Source: CAYRHS01 sp964424125 (GTDB taxonomy: Bacteria > Actinomycetota > Acidimicrobiia > IMCC26256 > JAOSJL01). From it: a stretch of DNA of 19,115 nt. Location of the stretch: NCBI GenBank assembly GCA_964424125.1, contig CAYRHS010000045.1, positions 1-19,115 on the forward strand, written 5' to 3'. The translations under genes and the position numbers were made by a program. The notes under the pieces are model-generated. The model was not told where the DNA came from and ran no database searches. It saw only the letters and a program-made list of their open reading frames with translations. Shown in pieces: positions 13,948 to 19,115 of this stretch. The stretch's first letter is position 1; every line of letters starts with the position of its first letter.

Positions 13948-14381
13948 GACCCGGTCGGTGGCGCTCCCGGGCCGGGAGGGAGGGGCTCGTCCCAGCCTCG
14001 CTGGCCGTGGCTCTCGCGCGCGAGGCCGACGACGGCCATCGCGGAGAGGACCCCTCCGGCCACGACGAGCCACACGCCGAAGACGAGTCCGGTTCCGAGG
14101 ACGGTCGCGCCGAAGGCGAGCACGAAGGGCCAGCGTGACGCGGTGGGGAACGAGCCCACGTCGCCCGCGCCCTCGCGGATCGTGGCGTCGGGGCGATCCT
14201 CGGCTCGCGGCTGGATCCGCCGCGACTGGTACAGGAGGAAGCCTCCCGCGAGGAGCCCGAGCAGCGCGCTCGTGGCGAGCATCACCGATCCGGCGTCTTC
14301 GTAGCTCGTGAACCAGTACACCGCGCCGATCACGATGAAGAACGTCGTGACCCCCAGGTAGAAGTACGCCTCGGGCTTCAC
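13944..14381 (-). CDS. ctaF: Cytochrome c oxidase subunit IV, actinobacterial type
   Basis: The 145-residue protein has four hydrophobic segments in two pairs: YFYLGVTTFFIVIGAVYWF with the next helix VMLATSALLGLLAGGFLLY, and WPFVLAFGATVLGTGLVFGVW with LVVAGGVLSAMAVVGLA. This is the actinobacterial oxidase subunit IV, a small structural subunit of the aa3 oxidase that sits beside subunit I. The start GTG 14381 overlaps the ctaD stop as GTGA, indicating translational coupling. The stop TAG lies in the same CTAG as the opposing qcrB stop. The frame upstream of 14381 belongs to the shadow of ctaD. Confidence 0.87.
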   Translation of the reverse strand: MKPEAYFYLGVTTFFIVIGAVYWFTSYEDAGSVMLATSALLGLLAGGFLLYQSRRIQPRAEDRPDATIREGAGDVGSFPTASRWPFVLAFGATVLGTGLVFGVWLVVAGGVLSAMAVVGLARESHGQRGWDEPLPPGPGAPPTGS

Positions 14382-16051
14382 GACGGAGGTTCCGCGCCGG
14401 TCGGGACGCGCGCGCCGGCGCCGTACTTCGCGTCCCACCACGGACGTTCCGAGCGGATGGGTGGGAGCGAGTCGAAGTTGTGCTCCGGTGGTGGGGAGGT
14501 CGTTGCCCACTCGAGGGTCTGGCCGTCCCACGGGTCGTTCCCTGCCGGCTGGCCGTTGCGCAGCGACTTGACGACGTCCCACGCGAAGACGAGCACAGCG
14601 ATGGCGATGATGAACGCGCCGACCGTCGAGAGCTGGTTGAGGAACGTCCAACCTTCGTCGGGTCCGTAGTCGGCGACCCGCCGGGGCATGCCGCGCAGCC
14701 CGAGCTGGTGATGGACGAAGAAGGTGAGGTTGAAGCCGACGAAGAGCAGCGCGAAGTGGATCTTGCCGAGGCGCTCGTCGAGCATCTTCCCCGTGAACTT
14801 CGGGAACCAGTAGTAGATGGCGGCGAAGCCCGCGAATCCGGCCGCGGCGAACATCACGTAGTGGAAGTGTCCGACGACGAAGTACGTGTCCGTCAGGCTG
14901 AAGTCCACCGGCGCCATCGCCTGGAGCACGCCGGTGAGCCCGCCGAGCACGAACACCACCAGGAACCCGATCGCGAAGAGCATCGCAGTGGTGAGCCGCA
15001 GATGCCCACCCCACATCGTGCCGATCCAGTTGAAGAACTTGATCCCGGTCGGAACCGCGATGAGCAGCGACATCGCCGAGAAGAAGGCCAGCAGCACCAC
15101 GCCGGTGGCGAACATGTGGTGCGCCCACACGCCCACGGAGAGCCCGCCGATGGCGAGGGTGGCGAAGATGAGCCCCTTGTATCCGAACACCGGCCGGTGG
15201 GAGAAGACGGGGAAGACCTCGGTGACGACGCCGAAGAACGGCAACGCCACGATGTACACCTCCGGATGGCCGAAGAACCAGAACATGTGTTGCCACAGGA
15301 TCGGCGTGCCGCCCTGCTGGGCCAGGAAGATGTGGCCACCGAAGTGGCGGTCGACGAAGAGCATCGCGAGTGCCGCCGAGAGCACTGGGAACGAGATGAG
15401 GATCATCACGCTCACGACCAGCATGTTCCAAGTGAAGATTGGCATCCGGAACATCGTCATTCCCGGGGCTCGCAGCATGAAGATCGTGGTCACGATGTTC
15501 ACCGCGCCGAGGATCGACGCGGTGCTCGTCACGATCACCCCCACGATCCAGAGGTCCGGCCCGGGCCCGGGCGAATACGTCGCGCCCGACAGCGGCGCGT
15601 ACGCGAACCAGCCAAAGCTCGCGGCCCCGCTCGAGGTGAGGAACCCCGAGATCATGCAGAGGCCGCCGAAGAGGTACAGCCAGTACGCCAGCGCGTTGAC
15701 CTTCGGGAAGGCCATGTCGGGCGCACCGATCTGCAGTGGCACGAGGTAGTTCGCGAGCCCCGCGCCGAGCGGCACGGCGAAGAGGTAGACCATGATGCTG
15801 CCGTGCATCGTGAAGAACTCGTTGTAGAGCTCGGGGCTGATGAACTCTTTGCCGGGGTTGGCGAGCTCCGTGCGGATGAGCAGCGCCAGGATTCCCCCGA
15901 TGGCGAAGAAGGCCCCCGCGGTGCAGATGTAGCTGAGGCCGATGACCTTGTGGTCGGTGGTGGTGATCCAGCCGAGGATCCCTCGAGGGTGTGGCACGGG
16001 CGTCGGCGAGGGGGGAGGAGGAGCCTTGGGGGGCTCCGCGGTGAGCGTCAT
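14378..16051 (-). CDS. ctaD: Cytochrome c oxidase (aa3) subunit I
   Basis: This 557-residue protein is the catalytic haem-copper subunit, reducing O2 to water and pumping protons. Key residues are visible: H83 and H397 (haem a), H395 (haem a3, in GHFHYV), and CuB ligands H262 (GHPEVY) and H311/H312 (WAHHMF), with Y266 for the His-Tyr cross-link. D112 (APDMAFP) and E264 mark the D channel, and K338 (TGIK) the K channel, so it is a type A oxidase. A Pro-rich tail (PPKAPPPPSPTPVPHP) precedes helix 1. ATG 16051 overlaps the ctaC stop (ATGA) and has AGGGAGG at 16058-16064; the longer frame to 16201 is within ctaC. Length is normal. Confidence 0.96.
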   Translation of the reverse strand: MTLTAEPPKAPPPPSPTPVPHPRGILGWITTTDHKVIGLSYICTAGAFFAIGGILALLIRTELANPGKEFISPELYNEFFTMHGSIMVYLFAVPLGAGLANYLVPLQIGAPDMAFPKVNALAYWLYLFGGLCMISGFLTSSGAASFGWFAYAPLSGATYSPGPGPDLWIVGVIVTSTASILGAVNIVTTIFMLRAPGMTMFRMPIFTWNMLVVSVMILISFPVLSAALAMLFVDRHFGGHIFLAQQGGTPILWQHMFWFFGHPEVYIVALPFFGVVTEVFPVFSHRPVFGYKGLIFATLAIGGLSVGVWAHHMFATGVVLLAFFSAMSLLIAVPTGIKFFNWIGTMWGGHLRLTTAMLFAIGFLVVFVLGGLTGVLQAMAPVDFSLTDTYFVVGHFHYVMFAAAGFAGFAAIYYWFPKFTGKMLDERLGKIHFALLFVGFNLTFFVHHQLGLRGMPRRVADYGPDEGWTFLNQLSTVGAFIIAIAVLVFAWDVVKSLRNGQPAGNDPWDGQTLEWATTSPPPEHNFDSLPPIRSERPWWDAKYGAGARVPTGAEPPS

Positions 16052-16845
16052 CCGTTGCCTCCCTGCGGGGTGGTGGTGCTCGTGGACCCGGTGGACCCCG
16101 CGTCCCGATGGTCGTCGAGCCATCGTTCGAACTCGTCGCGGGGCATCGTCTCGACGTCGAAGTTCATCTTGGCGTGATCGAGGCCGCAGAACTCCGCGCA
16201 ATGACCGCGGTAGGTCCCGATGTCCGTGACCTCGACGTCGAACTCGTTCGTGATGCCCGGGATGACGTCCCGCTTGAAGAGGAACCCGGGGACGTAGAAG
16301 GAGTGGATGACGTCACGGGACTCGAGCCGGAATCGCACCGTGGCGTCCGTCGGCAGGACGAGGGTCGGTTCCCGATCGGGTACACCGAGGATCCTCACGT
16401 CTTCCCCCACGTATTCGAACTGCCACTGCCACTGGAATCCGATCACCTGGACGGTGACGTCCGGGTCGGGATCCAGACGGTCGACGGATTCCTGGGTCGC
16501 ATAGGAGTACGCGAAGAGGGTCCCGACGACGACGATCGGCGCGATCGTGTAGAAGAGCTCGAGCGGGATGATGTACTGGCGTTGCGACGGGAGGCCCTGC
16601 GCCTCGGCGCGTCTGCGTCGGTAGCGGATCAGCGCCCAGACGATGAGTCCCCAGACGAGGCCTCCGACCAGCACGGCCCCGAGAACCGACCACTGCCAGA
16701 GCGCGAACATGTCGCGGCCCTGCTCGGTGGCGCCGCGGTCTGCGCCCCAATCAGGGAGCGCACAGCCGGAGAGCGCGGCCAGGGACGTCGTCGCGAGCAG
16801 CGCGAGCAGCCGCGGTGTTCGTGGCCGCCGCCCGAGTCGCCCCAC
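16048..16845 (-). CDS. ctaC: Cytochrome c oxidase (aa3) subunit II, lipoprotein
   Basis: The 265-residue protein begins with a lipoprotein signal (RLLALLATTSLAALSGC; acylated Cys C28), then two membrane helices (about 50-73 and 93-115), then the extracytoplasmic cupredoxin domain. The dinuclear CuA ligands are H181 (VIHSFYVP) and C216, C220, H224 and M227 (CAEFCGLDHAKM). WQWQFEY (about 139-145) is the aromatic electron-entry segment. There is no fused cytochrome c domain, consistent with electrons coming directly from QcrC. The tail is Ser/Thr-rich. GTG 16845 follows GGGGAGGAG (16849-16857), and a TAGATT -10 lies further upstream. It heads the ctaC-ctaD-ctaF operon. Confidence 0.95.
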   Translation of the reverse strand: MGRLGRRPRTPRLLALLATTSLAALSGCALPDWGADRGATEQGRDMFALWQWSVLGAVLVGGLVWGLIVWALIRYRRRRAEAQGLPSQRQYIIPLELFYTIAPIVVVGTLFAYSYATQESVDRLDPDPDVTVQVIGFQWQWQFEYVGEDVRILGVPDREPTLVLPTDATVRFRLESRDVIHSFYVPGFLFKRDVIPGITNEFDVEVTDIGTYRGHCAEFCGLDHAKMNFDVETMPRDEFERWLDDHRDAGSTGSTSTTTPQGGNG

Positions 16846-16877
16846 TCGCTCCTCCCCGGTCCGAGTCGATCCGGGGG

Positions 16878-16883
16878 AATCTA
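16878..16883 (-). promoter_or_regulatory. -10 element (TAGATT) for the ctaC-ctaD-ctaF operon
   Basis: On the minus strand TAGATT matches TANNNT and lies 32 bases before the ctaC start. Initiation about seven bases downstream would leave a leader of roughly 26 bases carrying the ribosome binding site. No convincing -35 is visible. Confidence 0.5.
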
Positions 16884-16936
16884 ACCCGCCCGGCGGGCGA
16901 CGACGAGCGCATCGGCGCCGCGTCGGATCGGCGCGG

Positions 16937-17986
16937 TCAGGCCCGCAGCGCGGCGATCGACGACCGGTTCGCCCGATCGAGGGCGGACTCGACGAGCTTG
17001 GGAACGAGATCGCCCATCCCCTCGAAGCCTTCGCCCACGGTCTTGCCCTGGAGAAAGCGCGCGTGGATGCCTTCGACGATGATCGCGAGCTTGAACGCGG
17101 CGAGGGCGACGTAGAAGTCGAGCGCGTCGATCGGCCGTCCGCTCGCTCGCGCGTAGCGATCGACGACCTCGTCCGGGGTCAGGAATCCCGGGCGGTCGGC
17201 GAGCGCTGCACCGGTCGCCACGATCTGGGCGTCGGCCTCACCCCAGTAGAGCAGGAACAGCCCGACGTCCGCGAGTGGATCACCGAGCGTCGCCATCTCC
17301 CAGTCGAGCACGGCGACGATCCGCCCGGCGTCGTCGGGGGCGAGCATCGTGTTGTCGAGTCGGTAGTCGCCGTGGACGATGGCCGGTGGCCCCGAACGCG
17401 GGAGCGCGGCCTGCAATCGTCGTGCGAGCTCCTCGAGCGGCGGGAGCTCGCGCGTCTTCGACCGCTCCCACTGCTGACCCCACCGGCGGACCTGGCGCTC
17501 GAGGTAACCCTCCGGACGGCCGAAGTCGTCGAGCCCCACGGCGAACGGGTCGACCGAATGGATGGAGGCGAGCACGTCGACGAGGGCCCGCGAACAGGCC
17601 GCGGCCTCATCGGCGCTGAGCGCGGCGACTGCTCCGGCGTCGCGCAGCACACGGCCCTCGACCTTCTCCATGACGTAGAAGGGCGCACCGATCACCGACT
17701 CGTCGGTGCACAGTGCGTCGACTCGCGGGACGGGTACCGGGGTGTCGGCCAGGGCCGAGATCACCCGGTGCTCACGCCCCATGTCGTGCGCAGTGGGGAG
17801 CACGTGGCCGAGCGGCGGGCGACGCAACACCCACTCGCGGGTGCCGTCACCGACGAAGTAGGTGAGGTTCGAGCGCCCGCCCGCGATGAGCGTGGCGGTG
17901 AGCTGCCGGTTGGCGTGGGCGTCGGGGACGTGATCTCCGAACCAGCGTGACAACGCCGGAAGGTCGACGCCCTCTGGGTCACCCAC
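16937..17986 (-). CDS. Phosphotransferase family protein (APH-like, ACAD10/11 N-terminal type)
   Basis: The 349-residue protein has an aminoglycoside phosphotransferase/choline-kinase fold. Visible motifs are SNLTYFV and WVLRRPP (strands of the nucleotide-binding lobe, R55/R56), E72 in GREHRV, FYVMEKVEGRVL (hinge), the catalytic loop HGDYRLDN (H205, D207, N212) and LDWEMATLGDPLADVG (metal-binding D228). The LDWEMATLGDP form is typical of the group related to the kinase-like domain of ACAD10/ACAD11, linked to acyl-CoA metabolism, rather than of antibiotic-resistance enzymes. No acyl-CoA dehydrogenase is adjacent. GTG 17986 has a TACGCT -10 seven bases upstream, so it is probably leaderless. 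It lies 21 bases downstream of whiB. Confidence 0.9.
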   Translation of the reverse strand: MGDPEGVDLPALSRWFGDHVPDAHANRQLTATLIAGGRSNLTYFVGDGTREWVLRRPPLGHVLPTAHDMGREHRVISALADTPVPVPRVDALCTDESVIGAPFYVMEKVEGRVLRDAGAVAALSADEAAACSRALVDVLASIHSVDPFAVGLDDFGRPEGYLERQVRRWGQQWERSKTRELPPLEELARRLQAALPRSGPPAIVHGDYRLDNTMLAPDDAGRIVAVLDWEMATLGDPLADVGLFLLYWGEADAQIVATGAALADRPGFLTPDEVVDRYARASGRPIDALDFYVALAAFKLAIIVEGIHARFLQGKTVGEGFEGMGDLVPKLVESALDRANRSSIAALRA

Positions 17987-17993
17987 CCGGCTG

Positions 17994-17999
17994 AGCGTA
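17994..17999 (-). promoter_or_regulatory. -10 element (TACGCT) for the phosphotransferase gene, leaderless
   Basis: On the minus strand TACGCT is followed by seven bases (CAGCCGG) and GTG 17986. It sits inside the 21-base gap after whiB, giving the phosphotransferase its own promoter. Confidence 0.55.
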
Positions 18000-18007
18000 C
18001 TTGCGGA

Positions 18008-18355
18008 CTACGCGATCCGAACCTCACGCGGCCGGACGGGCTTGCCCTCGCCGCGCGGGTAACGAGCGACGCGTCCGACGGGCATGTCGACCCGGAATCC
18101 GGCGGCGGCGCGCTCTTCCTCGGACTCGGCGCCCCAGAAGCCGTACTCGCGGTTCTCGCGGGCCCAGGCGCGGCACTCGTGGAGCACCTCACACCCGGCA
18201 CAGATGCCACGAGCCCGGTTCTCGCGCACGACCCGGGCCTCGGGCCGTTCGCCGGGGGGCGCGAAGAAGAGATCGGTTTGGCCCACGCACGCGGCGTCGT
18301 CCATCCACGTGAGCGGGCCTTCGAAGATCAGGTTCGAAACGGCCTCGGCGGCCAC
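18008..18355 (-). CDS. WhiB-family iron-sulfur transcriptional regulator
   Basis: The 115-residue protein has the four conserved cysteines that hold a 4Fe-4S cluster: AACVG, then CAGCEVLHEC (C-x2-C-x5-C). These are followed by GFWGAESEEER, the G[VI]WGG-type turn, here with Phe and a final Ala. A basic C-terminal stretch (RVARYPRGEGKPVRPREVR) could contact DNA. WhiB proteins are restricted to actinomycetes and their phages; they sense redox or NO and act with the main sigma factor. I cannot assign it to a numbered WhiB subgroup. GTG 18355 has AGGAGG (18362-18367) six bases upstream. It is divergent from the LysR-type gene, and the region between them is AT-richer than the surroundings. Confidence 0.92.
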   Translation of the reverse strand: MAAEAVSNLIFEGPLTWMDDAACVGQTDLFFAPPGERPEARVVRENRARGICAGCEVLHECRAWARENREYGFWGAESEEERAAAGFRVDMPVGRVARYPRGEGKPVRPREVRIA

Positions 18356-18442
18356 CGCGGTCCTCCTGGTTCGGGGGGAGCGTGCGAGGAAGGTCGGAGC
18401 TCGGGGAGCCGGCGGGGGGAACCGACTCCCCGACGCGTCCTC

Positions 18443-18469
18443 GCAATAGTGAAGCAGTTCTCAAGTCAA
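18443..18469 (-). promoter_or_regulatory. Possible whiB promoter (TTGACT ... TATTGC)
   Basis: On the minus strand TTGACT (18469-18464) resembles a -35 and TATTGC (18448-18443) a -10. The spacing of 15 bases is short and the -10 lacks the final T. It would give a whiB leader of about 80 bases. Confidence 0.35.
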
Positions 18470-18491
18470 TCTGTCCAACGGCCATCAGCGA

Positions 18492-18497
18492 TACAAT
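18492..18497 (+). promoter_or_regulatory. -10 element (TACAAT) for the LysR-type gene
   Basis: TACAAT is a near-perfect -10 in the AT-richer divergent region, 37 bases before ATG 18535. The expected start of transcription near 18504 falls inside the dyad at 18500-18514. Confidence 0.5.
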
Positions 18498-18499
18498 CC

Positions 18500-18514
18500 A
18501 TCTGACTCACAGAT
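18500..18514 (+). promoter_or_regulatory. Candidate LysR-type regulator box (ATCTG-N5-CAGAT, T-N11-A)
   Basis: ATCTG and CAGAT form a 5-bp dyad around ACTCA. It contains T (18501), 11 bases, then A (18513), the T-N11-A form of LysR-family recognition sites. Another ATCTG lies 31 bases upstream (18469-18473), about three helical turns away. Its position over the expected transcription start suggests autoregulation. Confidence 0.4.
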
Positions 18515-18534
18515 ATCTATAGGGGAGAACCCGG

Positions 18535-19115
18535 ATGGAATTCCGCCATCTCGACGCGCTCGTGGCCATCGACGATCAGGGTTCGTTCACGGCCGCGGCC
18601 GACTCGTTGCGGACCGTCCAGTCCAACGTGAGCGAGCACGTCCGCCAGCTCGAAGAGGAGCTCGGGGTGCCGCTCCTCGTGCGCAACCGTCGGGGCGCGA
18701 CCCCGACCGAGTTCGGGGCGGTGGTGCTCGAGCGCGCGCGGCGGATCCGACGCGAGCTCGAAGCGCTCCGTGACGACCTGTCCATGCTGCAGGGCCTCGA
18801 GGCCGGGTACGGCACGATCGGCGTGGTGGGGACGGTCAGCCGCTGGCTGGTGCCGGCCCTGGTCGACGATCTCGCCAAGCGCGCACCGGGCGTCCGGCTC
18901 CGCGTGAACGAAGGCGCGTCCGAGCGCCTGGCGGCCGAGGTCGTCGGCAACGAGCTCGCCCAGGCGGTCGTCACCGAACCCGTGGACGATCCCAGGCTGT
19001 CGGTCGAGCCGTTGCTCGAGGAGGCGCTGCTCGGGCTCGTCCCGCAGGAAGCGGACGTGGGTGAGGAGCCCATCACGCTGGCCGCGCTCGCGTCGTTGCC
19101 TTTCATCATGCCGCC
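18535..19115 (+). CDS. LysR-family transcriptional regulator (3' end outside window)
   Basis: The frame is open to the window edge, giving 193 visible residues of a protein usually near 300. The N-terminal winged helix-turn-helix is textbook: FRHLDALVAIDDQGSFTAAA, then LRTVQSNVSEHVRQLEEELG, and VPLLVRNRRGATPTEFG as the wing. A linker helix (RARRIRRELEALRDDL) leads into the first half of the periplasmic-binding-protein-like effector domain (YGTIGVVGTVSRWLVPALV). Two changes from the common form are V-Q-S-N-V-S instead of x-Q-P-A-V-S and N-R-R-G in the wing. ATG 18535 has AGGGGAGAA seven bases upstream. It diverges from whiB and may control itself and whiB through the dyad at 18500-18514. The effector is unknown. 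Confidence 0.9.
   Translation, partial: MEFRHLDALVAIDDQGSFTAAADSLRTVQSNVSEHVRQLEEELGVPLLVRNRRGATPTEFGAVVLERARRIRRELEALRDDLSMLQGLEAGYGTIGVVGTVSRWLVPALVDDLAKRAPGVRLRVNEGASERLAAEVVGNELAQAVVTEPVDDPRLSVEPLLEEALLGLVPQEADVGEEPITLAALASLPFIMP

Noticed and set aside
12432..14138. 568-codon plus and 516-codon minus frames over qcrB
   Set aside because: Both are shadows of qcrB, whose haem ligands and PDWY motif define the real frame.
14480..16177. 565-codon open frame on the plus strand
   Set aside because: Antisense to ctaD; the product is mostly charged Glu/His/Arg sequence.
16052..16201. 50-codon extension of the ctaD frame
   Set aside because: It lies inside ctaC and reads as Arg/His-rich shadow; ATG 16051 has a good ribosome binding site.
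16885..16897. 5-bp GC hairpin between the phosphotransferase gene and ctaC as a terminator
   Set aside because: The stem is too short and such inverted GC runs are expected by chance here.
16937..17986. Antibiotic-resistance aminoglycoside phosphotransferase
   Set aside because: The LDWEMATLGDP and VLRRPP motifs place it with the ACAD10/11-like group, not with resistance enzymes.

Overview
This window comes from a GC-rich actinomycete-type genome (phylum Actinomycetota). The evidence is a WhiB-family Fe-S protein, a complete bcc-type complex III (di-haem QcrC, three-helix Rieske QcrA, QcrB with the PDWY form of the Qo motif), the actinobacterial four-helix oxidase subunit IV, a PAC2 protein and a WS/DGAT acyltransferase. 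Frequent GTG starts and many apparently leaderless genes fit. Gene content suggests a non-mycobacterial deep lineage such as Acidimicrobiia, but that is an inference. No tRNA, rRNA, CRISPR array, insertion sequence, phage gene or origin was seen. No gap between genes exceeds about 180 bases.

Layout. 1-1173 (+): the 3' end of glnD (C-terminal ACT domain) overlaps a NUDIX hydrolase. 1163-1663 (-): an unrecognised 166-residue protein converges on the NUDIX gene. 1747-5721 (+): three metabolic genes, a WS/DGAT, a LACTB2-like metallo-beta-lactamase-fold hydrolase and an M20 metallopeptidase. 5750-9212 (-): a PAC2 protein; a DUF2269 membrane protein followed by a MOP-type flippase; and a small sortase-anchored protein with a cysteine-bearing decapeptide repeat. 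9279-16845: the respiratory locus. ctaG (-) diverges from ctaE-qcrC-qcrA-qcrB (+), which converges on ctaC-ctaD-ctaF (-). 16937-18355 (-): an APH-like phosphotransferase and a WhiB regulator. 18535-end (+): a LysR-type regulator cut by the window edge, diverging from whiB across a distinctly AT-richer intergenic region.

How the genes work together. QcrC, QcrA and QcrB oxidise menaquinol and pass electrons through the two haems of QcrC to the CuA centre of CtaC and the haem a/a3-CuB sites of CtaD. CtaE and CtaF are structural subunits, and CtaG is the likely copper-insertion factor. All catalytic ligands of complexes III and IV are visible. The four same-strand junctions in this locus other than qcrC/qcrA are 4-base start/stop overlaps wherever two genes abut (ctaE/qcrC, qcrA/qcrB, ctaC/ctaD, ctaD/ctaF). 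The two operons end on the same palindromic CTAG.

The most striking non-coding pattern is a TANNNT -10 element placed 6-7 bases before the start codon of five separate genes, the signature of leaderless transcription. I did not find a clearly new multi-gene defence or mobile system. The best novelty candidates are the cysteine-repeat surface protein, the 166-residue orphan, the leaderless promoter set, and the dyad in the whiB-lysR divergent region.
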